DNA from: Marthasterias glacialis
Lineage: Eukaryota > Echinodermata > Asteroidea > Forcipulatida > Asteriidae
DNA length: 64,000 bases
Reading direction: 5' to 3'
NCBI GenBank assembly: GCA_911728455.2
Contig: OU452239.1
Span: 11,452,328-11,516,327 of the forward strand
Shown here: positions 43,404-55,871 of the stretch, in pieces
Layout of the letters: the number at the start of each line of letters is the position of its first letter
Position numbering within the stretch: the stretch's first letter is position 1
Program-made: the position numbers and the translations under genes
The notes under the pieces: model-generated
Told to the model about the DNA's origin: nothing
Databases searched by the model: none
The model's input: the letters and a program-made list of their open reading frames with translations, nothing else

Positions 43404-44706
43404 TTATTCATTACCATCTTCATCGGAAATGGCACAGCCCAAACAGTGCCAAACACAACATGCGCCGATCAAAAACATGATAAGGATCCCAGCAGCAACT
43501 CCAACGATGATCTGAGCTTCTATATTCTCACTGAACAGACTGTGCTGGCCTTGGGATGGTGGTGTCACTCGGTCGTATGAGGGCGCTGTGCAATAGGAGA
43601 CAGGAATTAAGACAATGGTAGTAACCAGCGCTTCCTTTTTAAAAATTCAAAACCAGAATGACTAAGAAATGTGCCTGTTTGAAATGCTTCGATATGACAA
43701 ATAGAAATAAGCAAGAGTAATGAACGAAATCTTAAAAAAAAAAAAAAAAAAAACAGGTGCAAAATAATCCAGTGTTTTCTGAAGTACGTGAGCACAATTT
43801 GATGAAAAGTTCAAGGCTAGGGAGTACTATGGGAAAAGAAACAAAAGTAAATGGATGCAAAACGTTTGACTCATCCTTACGGATAAACATTATTCGTACA
43901 TGCAATCTAATCACATAAATGTTACAATGGTACACGTGCCTTTAAATAACAATGGAGCTTGACAACGAAAATAAAGTACTTAAAAAGATCATAGGCCCTA
44001 ATAATAAAAAAAAAAATAAAAATCGAAGTCACACCATTCCTTACCAACCCCCCTGCAGATGTTACGCAGACCTTTCGAATGTTGGCCAAAATCGAACAGT
44101 CTATTTATGTACCGTATACTTTTAGGCTTCGAGTACTGTTTTGAAGTGAATTCATGTTGCAACATTTTATAATATTATATACACATAATTTCGCAATTAG
44201 AGGGACACATTACCTTCAGATTTGGGCGCTTTTGGGCTGTAAAAAGCGTTTGATATAAACTGAGTATGGTTGGATAGATATTTTAAAAGTATAATTTAAT
44301 GATTCACATCAATATCCCTTGAAATTGTGGTTTTTGTTTAATTTCATGAGAGAACACAGTCTGCAATTTTGTAGAACCAATTGTTTGACTACACAAAATG
44401 GCGGACCGTGTGTAGGTAGAGTGTCCGCTGGTTGTATTTCCAGAGGCGAGTGCCGTATGTTTTTGGAATCTCTGCTCACTACTTTACAACACACTGTATG
44501 TGTTTTACTGCCTGAACAACTCTGAAAAAAAAGGATCAAGGAGCAATTGCAAACAGCAACTTTAAGAGATTTGAAGGCACTGTGTGAACTTAATACACTG
44601 AATACAGAAGTTGGTACTCACATTGTATTGACGACGGTAGCCCAAAGAGAAGCAGCTGAAGTAACGCACAGCCTACCACTGCGCATCGACTGCAACAACG
44701 CGCCAT
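43404..44706 (-). CDS. Small single-pass membrane protein, 88 aa
   Basis: Two exons, 44706-44622 and 43585-43404, joined in phase 1 with donor T|GTGAGTACC and acceptor TTGCACAG. The first exon is a signal peptide (MARCCSRCAVVGCALLQLLL, then FGLPSSIQ) with a good start context (AAAGATGGCG). An in-frame upstream ATG at 44859 would add 51 residues and hide the signal, so 44706 is preferred. A short Pro/Ser ectodomain follows (SPSYDRVTPPSQGQ), a membrane helix (about 53-73, QIIVGVAAGILIMFLIGACC), then a cysteine cluster CCVWHCLGC and an acidic C-terminus SDEDGNE. The cysteines are candidate palmitoylation sites (inference). The stop overlaps a polyadenylation hexamer: GAATAAAAT contains TAA and AATAAA. 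Family not recognised; an extra cryptic exon inside the 1-kb intron cannot be excluded. Confidence 0.72.
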
Positions 44707-45039
44707 CTTTAAAAAAAACTGACACTCGTCATGTTTCTGGAGACGACGTTTGGATAGAAGTGGAATTCGGACCCTTCTGTAGTCGTAGGTCTGACGGCGT
44801 AGCAACTTTTGTCTAGTGCAACTCAAACTCAAACGTGTAAACAGAACGAACAAAAGCATTGTAAATCAAAAGGTGACATTTAACTAGGAGCCCGAAGAGT
44901 GTGTCGAGAGCAAGGTGTGGTTTGGTGGTCGGGGACGTTCAGACACAAGCTTAACCGAGGACAGGATTTTTAGATAGTAGTAATAAAATTAAAAGAAACA
45001 AATGGCACACAATTCACTTGGCATCCAAAGGCTCGTGTA

Positions 45040-45215
45040 TTGACCTTTATCATGCTGCAACCATCTTGGTCATGTTCCCTGTATCTAATAACAGTAATAT
45101 ATGCTAATATTCATTGTACAAAAAGGAACCAGACTATTTGCCCTTCCAGCCTCGGTTTGGTTACATTGGTTTGAATGGAAAAAATTCAAGATGGCCGGAC
45201 CATGATAAAGGTCTA
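45040..45215. mobile_element. TA-flanked MITE with GACCTTTATCATG termini
   Basis: Left end TGACCTTTATCATGCTGCAA and right end GGACCATGATAAAGGTCTA are inverted repeats. It is about 85-90 percent like 4011-4186 by eye. Confidence 0.82.
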
Positions 45216-47674
45216 TTACGTAGGCCCTACTGTGTAACTAATTTATTCCACCGATATGCACAAAACCAGATCCGAGGCACACTCACCCATCCACCTTCCA
45301 TTCAAATAAAACGATCAAGTCTTGCTTTACTTCAGTGTAAACTTTATTGATTCACCTCACTTTGCGATAGAGAAGTATACGTGGCACATAATAAACAAAG
45401 ATTTATTTGGAAAACATTGCATATACTTTTATCTCAATTTAAAGTCCATATTTAAACAACATATACAAAGGCGTTTTCATACACTAAACGTGAGGAACAC
45501 ATTTTTTACTTTCATATTTTTTTAATACACGCTTTTAAAAATAGTGACCTAATAAAATGTTTTCGTTCATATTGACAATACTACATGATGGGAAAGTAGC
45601 CATTATAAAGCAATCTATGAAAATTATAAACACTATTAAAAATACAACATAAATAGGAAGGTAAATACATTTAAGTTACATTAAAAAAAAACTTAAAAAG
45701 TGGTTTAATAATTATCAACAGACCGTGATTTTTACGGCATTCGCAGAGTCACGCGCGGCGAACCGGATGAGCTAACGAACAACGTCATTTTGACCTCTAC
45801 GTCGAGAACGTCCCACTGTATGCAGTGACGTCATGCGCATCACTACAGACCCTTTTTTTGCAACGTCACAGCCCGAGTTTTTGCCAACCAAGGTTGGAGA
45901 AATTACGGGAATCCATCAATGCAAAGCAAGAACAGAAAATTACAGTTTCACAAATATCCAAAAATGGCGTTGAATTTGTTGGAAACAAACCAACCAATAC
46001 TGGGATGCATTTTCTTTAAATAGAAAGTTTGCAAAATAGTTGAATTTGTGCACAACGTCTGTCAACAAGACTTGATTGTTTTGCTAACATTTTTGGCAAC
46101 CAGCGCGGTTTGTTCATCAACAAAAGAAAGGTCTATCGCGTGTGCAACACTGACATAAGTCGGCAACCTTTACGGCGATGATATTCAATCATTTTTTGAA
46201 CGCACAACTATGCATTTCGCGTATACGACGTTGCGGCACGCGTTTAACAAAAAAACAAAAATTAACCACTTTGGCTGATCATCAAGTCAGAACGATTGTC
46301 GCAGCTCAAAGCTCAAACCCAAAGTACCCGTAAAGATTGCGTTTATTGGGAACTAGGTACTATATACTGAGTTAGTTCCTGATTTACCTTAATACCTAAG
46401 ATCTATTTATGGAAAACGTTCAAAACCACAGAGGAAGATATTCATTCATGCCGTATCTTTCTTTAATTGCACATCATGTCTAAATGGAATTCAGAAAAAA
46501 CCCTGAGAACAAGGTTGCAAATATATTATCTGGAAAAAAAAAGAATTTTTTTCTTTAGAGAGGGACAAAGAATCTTATAAATCGTTTAGACAAGCCTTTC
46601 TGTGACAGCAGTTTGTGTGATAGCGTTTGTGTGTGATAGCGCACTCTGTTGGCAATATTTTGCGAATAAAGAACACAGGAGCGTCATGAACAAAGACTAA
46701 GGCGTGTGTTACCATGGTTTCTGATAAAAAGCCAACTGCCAAAAAATAACTAAGAAGAGCTGCAAAAACGTAGACATTTCTTTGAAAATCCTAACAGTCC
46801 TAAATCTATTCATGAAATTGCAGGGCCACACTGCATTATCATTAGAACTTGCAAACCAAATCTTTCCGAGTCCAAACATTTGGGTGTCGAGCTGGCATAT
46901 TTTGGTCTCTGGGTCTGAGACACTAGGGGAATACGGTACATTTTCCTAATTAGAAAGACAAAATATAAAGCTTTTATCATTATTTTTAAGAAATGGAATT
47001 TGAGCTTCACAAATTTATAGTTAATATTAATTATTCAAAACTTAAAAAAAAGGGGAAAAAGTGCTAACCACAATGACCTTTGGTACAAATGCCAAAGTGG
47101 AAATGGCCTCACGTTTTGCTCCTAGTAGTCTTCCTCAAGGGCTAGCTGACAACACAATTGGAGACTTTTGAGAACACTAAGTGGCAACAGATTTAACCGT
47201 TAAACAATGGAAATTTACCTGGTAAGTCTGCTGCCACCAAGCGTTCCAAAGTCTCGCAGTGGCCTTTGAGAAAGACTCTGCTGGGGTTGAATAACTCTGG
47301 CCGTCACCACATGGTTACAATGTTTCTCAAATAACAGTAAAAGTAGCGTCACTTTGTTTAAAATTTCTGCCACCTTAAAACAAAAATCCATGTAAGCCCA
47401 AAACTTGGTCATGGGGATGGTTGGAACACTGAGTTACGGCTGTACTGCAAACGAACTTACAAAAACGTTATGCAACGAACGATGCGTAATCACGTCACAG
47501 GTAAGGTGCGATAAAATGCTCCCAATGTTCAATGCCCCCCCACCCCTTCAAAAACACAAAGAAAAAATAAAGCACCCAAAATTGATTTATTGTTACAGAT
47601 AAACTTCTTATATTCTAACAAAAAATAAACACACAACATTGCATATGATAATCACATAGTATAATTACAGTACC

Positions 47675-47705
<31 letters not shown>

Positions 47706-48309
47706 GAAGGAAAACTGTTACCTAGGCAGTGGATTGACTGTCAGTCTGTCAGTGTGATTGTCAGTGTTGGTGTGGAGTGACATAAGTATACAGTGGAGAA
47801 CTGAGGTCACCTGTGGGCAAGTGGGCCCCAGGAGTAAGACTTAAAGGGACTGTGTCGTCACATATGGCTGTACAAGGAAAGATGAACTCTCGCCCAGATA
47901 CTGCTCACGCAGTTTTTTCAGGGATTTTGTGCGCATTAATGAATTTTAATAGTCAAAACCAAACCGAGTTGTGAATGAAAAAAATTGCATACATGGCAGT
48001 TTTTCTGACAGAAGTTATGCCACATGAGTTCAATTCGAATTTTCCACCGATGCTGGGTGAGCAGACCTAAAAACTACAACGGAAGAAACCTAGTGTCACG
48101 AAGTCTCCTAGAGGGACTGGTATCAAGTCTAAAGCCAGAGCATTCATCTTAAATTAATTTTTTTTTCGGAACATTGCCAATTATAAAAAAATAACATTAA
48201 CCCTCCTGCTATTGGTAACATTTTTCCAGCGAGGTGACCAACCGTTTGAACTCACTCAACTACATAGGTTGTGTATGGTTTGCACAACTGTGCATAGAAC
48301 AGGCAGCAT

Positions 48310-49040
48310 GCACCTGTGTACTATGTATGCATTCACCACATGATATCATATTGCAGGCAGGTACAGTTTAGCTACCATTTAAAACCACAGCTGATGATAT
48401 TGAATGGTCAGACAGTAGGAGGGTTGACCGTGCACTGTGAAGATGCATTTAACACATGATATCATAATGCAGGCTGGCATAGTGCAACCACAGCTGATGA
48501 TATTGAATGGTCAGACAGTAGGAGGGTTGACCGTGCACTGTGAAGATGCATTTAACACATGATATCATAATGTAGGCTGGCATAGTGCAACCACAGCTGA
48601 TGATATTGAATGGTCAGACAGTAGGAGGGTTGACCGTGCACTGTGAAGATGCATTTAACACATGATATCATAATGCAGGCTGGCATAGTGCAACCACAGC
48701 TGATGATATTGAATGGTCAGACAGTAGGAGGGTTGACCGTGCACTGTGAAGATGCATTTAACACATATCATAATGCAGGCTGGCAGAGTGCAACCACAGC
48801 TGATGATATTGAATGGTCAGACAGTAGGAGGGTTGACCGTGCACTGTGAAGATGCATTTAACACATATCATAATGCAGGCTGGCATAGTGCAACCACAGC
48901 TGATGATACTGAATGGTCAGACAGTAGGAGGGTTGACTGTGTACACACTGTACTGTGTAGATGCATTCATCACACTATATCATATCATAGGTCTATCATC
49001 CAAAACCACAGTGACATTAAATGGTCAAACAGTAGGAGGG
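48310..49040. repeat. Minisatellite of about seven 103/100-bp units
   Basis: Units start ACCACAGCTGATGATATTGA at 48384, 48487, 48590, 48693, 48793 and 48893; spacing is 103, 103, 103, 100 and 100 bp, the change being loss of TGA from ACACATGATATC. Degenerate units flank both ends. Units contain the palindrome TGATATCA. The array lies just 3' of the palmitoyltransferase stop. Confidence 0.95.
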
Positions 49041-49078
49041 TTAAGGGACTGACTTGTTACCAGCGGAAGAAGGCAGTG

Positions 49079-52000
49079 TTATACGACTTCCCAGTTGGGT
49101 GGTATGAGCGGAACCTGACGGCTGGAGCGCCAGGGTAGTATCCAACACAGTATGGGACCTGCATATTCAGATAAGTAACAATATTTAAAAAAAAAAATTA
49201 ATTGGTCTTCTGTCCATTTTAGGGTTATTTTGATTGCACATTTGGTGCACAATATGTGACACGGTGTACCCCCCCCCCCCCCTTATGTCTTTATTGTGTT
49301 CTTTGACTCTCAGGAATTCTTTAGAATTTTTTCTTTCCCTTTTTTTTTTTTTTTTTTTGGGGGGGGGGGGTACTACTTCTGTACAGCACAATCACAATGA
49401 AATCTTGATGATAGGTATCACTTACCTTTGCCAAACACCTCTCGTAGCAAGGTCATTTTCGTTTTTTGACCTTTGACTCGATGACCGTTGGTGGCGCCAC
49501 TTTTTAGTTTGACCTGCTCCACTGCCGTTTCCTCTTCAAAAATTGCTTGGACCTTAAACAGAGCAATCCAAAACATTTGTTTCAGCAAACCTCTACTGGA
49601 CTGATTTGCTGAGCGATCGTAGGCAGGGAACCTGTCAGGTATTTTGTACATTAAATAGGTATTTTGGCTGGTAACCCATTTCCCTTGAGCATACTTTTTC
49701 TGTGCTTAGCAGTTTTGGTGGTTAAAAGCTTTAGAAATTGAAGCCAGGACCTGGTTTAGAAGACAAACACACTTAGAGTGTTCGTGTTACTTCCCCAGGC
49801 TCATGAACTCAGTCGGGTGTGAACAATCTAGAGTGATGATGGAAGCAAACTTTACGCAGCCAGCAAAATGACAAGAATGCAGCACTCGCATAAATGCACG
49901 ATACTTTCATCTGCACGTCAAAATTGCGAGTTCTTGATGCAAAGAGAACAAGGAACGAGCTCATTAAAGACCCAAACTGAACACTTTTCGCTTAGTATTT
50001 CTTAGTGACCCAATTCACCTGACGTCATCATCACACTAATTTGGGTTGTGCCATTTTGGAAGTCAATGTCACTGTGTGGTGTACAGTGTAGTGCGAATTT
50101 TAGGAGACACGGCATTTACACCTATACCTATTGACTTCCAAAATAACGAGCAAGGTCATAGCGTGATATGGCCGGGCGGTCTCGTGAACCGGACTCAAGT
50201 CATTGGTGGTCAATTCATCGGGGATGTGGGTTTGAATCCCAGTCATGACACCTCTGTCCTTGAGTAAGATGCTGTACTTCAATTGCTCTCACCCAGGGGT
50301 ATAAATGGGTACCTGCGAAGGTAGAGGTTGATATTGTGTTTGAAAAAGCCTTCGGAGCGCCACGGCAGCTCGGGTCTGTATACTCCCCAGGGAGCTGAGA
50401 AAGATTTACAGGAGTGTTATTGGCCCAGTGACCAGGGCACTAATGTAAAGTGCATTGAGACATTATTGTGAAATGCGCTATTATTGACAGTAACTAGGTG
50501 GGCTGCCCCACGTCAGAATGGGTAGGGGAAAAAACTGACGCAGGGAGGAACAATTTTCCAGTGAGAACTTACCTGGTCGCACCCAATAGCTATAACAAAA
50601 AGGCCAAATAGGATGGATAGGACCACTAAGACGATGCTATGGGCTCTGCAAAGAAAAGAAAAGAAATAGTTCAGTTCATCTGATCAATTGGTTAAAGACG
50701 CCCACTCGTCAACGCGCGACAAACAAATTCATGTCACGAAAGATCACCTTTGACCGGCGCACGCGTTGTTCGCAAACGGGTACATTATCATTTTTGTGCC
50801 ACAGAAACAGTCGTGGGGTAATGGTGACGAGCGAGTCTCCTGAAAACTACGAGTTCAAGTATGAGTGCAAAAACAGGAGTACGAGTACATGACATGCATG
50901 AGTACAAGTATGAAAACGAGAACTACAACTATTATGTCTCCTGAAAACTTGCAGTCTTCTGGAAGCCTAAGGCACACAGTACCGTCCTGGTATTTAAAAC
51001 AATATCGGGACAAGAAAACTCACATTCTGGCATTTTTCTGGATCATGTTGTGGCACATCGGACAGTCATACAACCAGGATATGATAACAATAAGAATGGC
51101 ATGAATCCCCGCTACACCTGCAAGACAATAAATCAATCAAAGATCTATCTAATAAATCTATAACAAATAGAATATTATTCCAAATACATAAACAAGAATT
51201 TTAGAATAGCAGGGCAGAAAAACATTATGGACAGCCACATCGAATGCAATCTAAAACAACATTATCAATACAAACAAGAAAGGAGAATAAAAATAGGTAC
51301 ATATGTATAAACTATTTAAATAAAAATCTATTAACTTTAAACGAAACTAATGGTAAACAAACCTAATAGAAAAAACAATTAAAGATGGTAGAGCAATTAA
51401 CTATAAGGCTAACACAAGAGATAAACACAAAACCTAAAGTAAATGAAATACAATATAAAGTAAAATTCTATTGAAATAAGCAGATAGCATATATGGACAG
51501 GTTAGGAAAACATTTCAAAAAGAACAAATTAAAAGCTGTCAATCAATCAATTAAGCAAATATATCTCGCAGCCAGCAATTTCAGACAAATCAAGGGCTGC
51601 AAATAAAATAAAAAAAATATACATCCAATCAAAATCTAGCAGATGGCAATATGGACCAATTAGAAATGGAAGCAGTCAATTCATACAATGAACCAATGAA
51701 AATTTGCCAGTAAAAACAGGGAACCAATCAAATCTTGTCAAACAAAAGACTGAACCAATCACAAGCTTTCAAACAAAACAGTGAACCAATCGAACGCTTT
51801 CAATCAAAACGATTAACTTACCAACATAGAATAGAAACTGTATGAAATACTTTTGGTTGAATTCCCCTACACAATTATTAATCCTGCAAACAAATTATCC
51901 GAAAAGAAAAATTGTTTTAAGATATGAAACAATTTAGTAGTCTAATAGATGTAACATTTGGATAATCAATATAAATTTTGTTTTACTCTTTAAATACGAA

Positions 52001-55000
52001 CTGATGCGTGATGAGCACAAAGTGCTTTCCGGGCCATGTGGAAAACAAACATATCCACAGGACACTCGCGTGGAGTTTGATCCCATGACCCTCAAGAAAC
52101 CACCGACCACCGAGTGAAAAACACAGAGTATAATGCATCCTTACCAAGGGCAATGATGGTCCATTTTGCGAATACATCGTCGACAAATACGGCAGTGGTG
52201 CGCCCTCGGTGGCCGGTATGCTTCACATTTCTGGCAAACAGTCCAATTTGTTCCATCCTGTTTCGCAAACATCACAATCGGACAAATTACACGTAAGTCA
52301 AAACACAGACCAATGTCCAATTACGCCATCAATACTGCTCAAGCCCTATTATTCTTTAGCTGTGTCCTTGGGCAAGACACTTTTAAATACTTGCTTCTCA
52401 TCACCCAGGAGTAAATGGGTACCTGAGAGTGTAGAGATAGTTGAAGTGAATGGTTAGCAACCTGTGTGCCCATCTTGCTGTCGGTGCTGCATACTCCTAA
52501 GGAGTTGAGATGGTTTCAGGAATGCTTAAGGCCCAATGAACAGGGGGCAATAATAGTGTAAGGTGCTTTGGTACAGTGTTTAAAAGCGCCTAATGAAAGT
52601 TTTTTTGTTTGTTTTTGGTGTACTTGAAAGTTTTCAGACAGGTTTAATGTTCCTGCCAACGGCGGTATACGGAGGGCGACTGTCAAGAATACCCAACAAG
52701 GAACACAAAATATAGGATCCATACCTTATGAACAATCTTTTTTGGAATCTGTCCTGATCTCATGTCAGCGAAGTCGATACTCGGCAATGGAACAATACCT
52801 GAAGAAGAAGAGACTCTGGATCATTTTCTTATTGGTCATGGCCAAGTGGTGTACTGCATCGGCCTAAAGTTCTGAATCATCGGAGTGTGGGTTCGATTCC
52901 CATTCATGACACTTGTGGCCTTGAGCAAGGCGCTTATTCATAAATTATCTCTTACACCCAGGTGTAAAAGTGGGAACCTGCAAGGGCTGAAATAGTGTTG
53001 TGTTGGATGAACCTCTTAGAGCGAATTTAAGCAGCTTGGGGTTGTATGCTCACCAGGGAGTTGAGAAAGTTTGAGGAATGGTCCAAGAATGCCTGATGAA
53101 GAGGTGTGTTGTAAAGCGCCTTGATCTCCTTTTTCCATGACGATATCTAGATGGATTCTGATTATGGTGGCATGCCTGACCCCATATAACTAGCATGATT
53201 GGTTTTTACAAGTGCAGTCCTCAGTCCAACAGAATCAAATGTTGGACTTTTGAAGGGTTGGGGATGGGTTCTCCCCAGGATTTTTCAAAACTGTGGGGCA
53301 TTCTTGGCCCAAATTTTGAAAGTGTGGCCGAAGCACACTGAATTGGTAGCAGGTCCTTGGAATGTTTTTATTTAATTTTTATGTTTGGTTTGAAAAGCTC
53401 TACTGTGCAATCTGGAACATTTAAAATGTAAAATGAAAATGGTTTTATGGTAGGATTTTTTGTGAATTTGATATAAAAACAAAAACAAATAAGAAATCGT
53501 CATTTCTGCATATCGGCCTATAATTCGCGCGTTATCGGCCCGATACGCTAGCTTGTGCATGGTGAGAACCCTATCGTAGGGTTTTAGTATGTCATCTGAC
53601 AAATTTGCCTACAGACACCGACGGGGAGTTCAAAATCTTACCTGGATCCGACAGGACAGCCCTGAAGTGTGACATTGTTAACATCAAAACAATCAGGTTG
53701 AATACCACTGCGTGAAAGGCACCCCATAAACTGTGCAAAAAATAAAAATAAAATAAAAACAAAGAAAATAATTCTAAGGTCATCACTTTGACGTGAGGCA
53801 CGTGCAAGATTGTTATTTGCTGATGTTCCAAGACAGTCACAAAACACAGCTTTCTGTAGCAGACAGTTTGTTGGTGAAATAGCATGCACATCGGGAAACA
53901 AAATGGCTTCTGAACAAAGGTGGATAAATGCTTGACATGGTTGCAGATTCTCCATAAAAAGTATACGAAAAGGAGACATGGAAGCATCTGTATTTCTCCT
54001 TCACCATCATAACCAACAGAGTGAGTGAATCTAGTACTACTAGTGGGCAAGACTGAGGCATAAAAAGCCTGCACTTTGTTGAAAGCTTTTGATGTCCAAG
54101 GGTAATGGCCGTTGTACAGCACCAGAGTATCGGTACTTAGCAGGGGTAGGTCTTGAGACAATACTTTATAAAACAAGAGGCAATATTTCAGGGCTCCCAC
54201 TCCGTCTCCTCCTGCTGTCCGATTTTTGAAGGAGTCCAGAATTTTGTTGTATATAGGACTTGCACCATGGACATATCAGCTTACACTTTATTAAGTTAAG
54301 TTAAAATCCAATTACACTGGTCAAATGACATTGGACCTACTATAAAAGAAACAAATAAAAGAAATTCATGTAGGCCTAGGCGTAGAACCAAGAGAACCCC
54401 CGAGTGATTTATTTGTGAGACAATTTTTAGCAGGGGGACGCAGCTTTTGTCAAATTTTTACGCTGAATTGTCAACGTGTGTACATGTCAGATGTACATGC
54501 TGTATGGTACAATGTTTAATATTCATGAGACATGCGCGACTGCATGGCAATGCCGTACAGATATTGTGTCATTAAAATCGACCTATTAAAAGTCATACAA
54601 AATATTCATATACTTGATCCACGCGTGCATGTCATGACTGTGATATCATTTTTTCCAAATGCATGTCATACATGTGATATAAATTCAATGAGCCTTGTGT
54701 TGTCCATGCCATAGCAGATAGACCGTATCTGTCTGACGTCATGAGTCCCATAGAGCTATGTACAACAGCGCCCTCACTGAGGTCAAAACGGCCGTAAGTT
54801 TACTGAAGGAAAATGGCTGCGCATACCCTCTATTCAGATGTCCATTTAGATACTGTGCATATATCGATGCAAGTGATATTTTTAATGTATCAAACTATGA
54901 ACTCGAATGTAATTGTAAATTCATCTCAATTCGGTTGCCCGCTACACCTACGAAGCGCAGGACATGGTCATGACAGAGTGTGGTCCAGTCTGCATTCTCT

Positions 55001-55337
55001 GCCAGGGTCTACATCTATCATGGGTTTCATGTCAATGTATTAACTAACAATCATACAACAGTCCATAATTAATAATGGTAATTAATAAACAATAGAGCGC
55101 CCTCTTGTGTTTACATCCCGTTATGACTGACGAATGGACGAGCATATTTTGGGTTTTCACACATTATTTTATTGATAAATAAAAGCCTATCGCAACAAAA
55201 TAAGATTGTCATTACCTGTCCACCATTGTTGGTATTATGAGCCATTGTATAACTACATAATCCGCATAAAATACGGCCCCATAAGTGATAAAAAGGCACA
55301 CAATTCCACAAGCATCATTCCGAAATACAAGAACCAT
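49079..55337 (-). CDS. DHHC palmitoyltransferase, ZDHHC3/7 (Drosophila dnz1-like) type
   Basis: Nine exons: 55337-55216, 53730-53642, 52798-52725, 52257-52145, 51883-51822, 51117-51024, 50645-50573, 49552-49426 and 49158-49079; phases agree at every junction, giving 277 aa. It starts [14 protein letters not shown]. Helices: TM1 (about 10-36), TM2 ([18 protein letters not shown]), then [18 protein letters not shown], the cysteine-rich domain [18 protein letters not shown] to [15 protein letters not shown] (DHHC at 128-131, Cys131 the acyl-enzyme nucleophile), then two more helices. The C-terminus has the TTxE-like ETAVEQ and the LLREVFGKG...PILCWILPW element. VPLPxxxIDFxD and REVFGxG...WxLP match what I recall of fly dnz1, whose human relatives are ZDHHC3/7. 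Expected at the Golgi, attaching palmitate to cysteines of membrane proteins. Introns hold SINE and MITE insertions. Divergent from TOMM70. Confidence 0.94.
49658..49745. repeat. Fragment of the GGTAACC/GCTTAGCA element family
   Basis: GGCTGGTAACCCATTTC, TTTTTCTGTGCTTAGCAG and AATTGAAGCC resemble end parts of the 40668 element family. It is in an intron of the palmitoyltransferase gene. Confidence 0.5.
50165..50505 (+). repeat. tRNA-derived SINE
   Basis: A box region ATGGCCGGGCGGTCTCGTG, B box GGGTTTGAATCCC, then GTCCTTGAGTAAGATG, CTCACCCAGG and TAAATGGGTACC. The 3' end TAAAGTGCATTGAGACATT resembles a LINE 3' tail. It lies in a palmitoyltransferase intron. Confidence 0.8.
50696..50838. mobile_element. 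Second copy of the AGACGCCC MITE
   Basis: Starts AGACGCCCACTCGTCAACGC and ends GACGAGCGAGTCT; internally shortened relative to 41060-41221. It sits in an intron of the palmitoyltransferase gene, 51 bp upstream of exon 7 on the minus strand. Confidence 0.8.
52355..52590 (+). repeat. SINE body, 5'-truncated
   Basis: GTGTCCTTGGGCAAGACAC, CTCATCACCCAGGAGTAAATG, GTAGAGATAGTTGAAGTGAA and TGCTGCATACTCC match the SINE body at 61920-62060; the tRNA head is missing. Confidence 0.78.
52838..53150 (+). repeat. tRNA-derived SINE
   Basis: Head TGGCCAAGTGGTGTACTGCA, B box GGGTTCGATTCCC, then GGCCTTGAGCAAGGCGC and ACACCCAGGTGTAAAAGTGG, ending TGTTGTAAAGCGCCTTGAT. It lies in a palmitoyltransferase intron. 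Confidence 0.82.
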
Positions 55338-55871
55338 TTTGTTTCGGGTCTGAAAAGTACGGCTGACTATTTTCGTGTAACAACCTATGAAATACGAAAA
55401 AGAACTACAGGAACCAGATTCACAAGACCGGCTAGCGCCGACCGGCTAAAGTTTAGAACCAAAATTGAGTCAAATAATGTTTTAGTTTTTGTCAATTACC
55501 ATAAACAACCGTCAGCACTATTCCGGTCCCTTACAATTATTTTAAGGGGGTTTCTACTGGGCTAATTTTATTTTTAGTAAACTCCATAAATGTATAAGAT
55601 ACCTACAGAAAGACTTTAAAAAAAATATGTTTAGTAAGTTTTGTTATCAAGATTTTAAGTTGAAACCTACTGTTGATAATGGTCGTTGACGAGCTTTTAA
55701 ACTTGGCACATCTTTCAGGAGGCCAAAATTAACTTTGTGCTCACTTTCCTTTCTGCTATCTCGTCGTTCTCATTTTAAGCGCGTTCGATGATCGTTGCTG
55801 TAGCTTGGCAATGCATAAGATTATTACCATAGCGTTGTGTACAAGGTTGACGTAAAAGGCACGGTTTCAAA
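55338..55871. promoter_or_regulatory. Putative bidirectional promoter, palmitoyltransferase / TOMM70
   Basis: 534 bp between two divergent start codons, the ATG of the palmitoyltransferase (minus) and of TOMM70 (plus). No TATA box or known core motif was recognised. Both genes are expected to be widely expressed, and head-to-head spacing below 1 kb commonly marks a shared promoter (inference). Confidence 0.5.

Larger units (their letters stand above)
44707..49078. other. Intergenic region, repeats only
   Basis: 4.4 kb with no gene supported. Contents: a MITE at 45040-45215, a long A run (about 47676-47701), and a 103-bp tandem array (48310-49040). A minus-strand exon-like stretch at 47412-47215 is discussed among the rejected items. 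The stretch 45220-47200 is AT-rich and shows nothing else recognisable. Confidence 0.5.

Noticed and set aside
47215..47412. Minus-strand exon-like stretch after TTTTGTTTTAAG with a donor CAG|GTAAAT
   Set aside because: The palmitoyltransferase already ends properly at 49079, and no in-phase partner exon was found. Slight similarity to its exon 8 border is probably chance or repeat-derived.
48643..49138. Repeated 68-130-aa ORFs over the minisatellite
   Set aside because: They arise from near-identical tandem units and read into the last palmitoyltransferase exon on the opposite strand.
53592..54200. 202-aa minus-strand ORF
   Set aside because: Only its last 30 residues are real (palmitoyltransferase exon 2, 53730-53642); the rest is open intron sequence.
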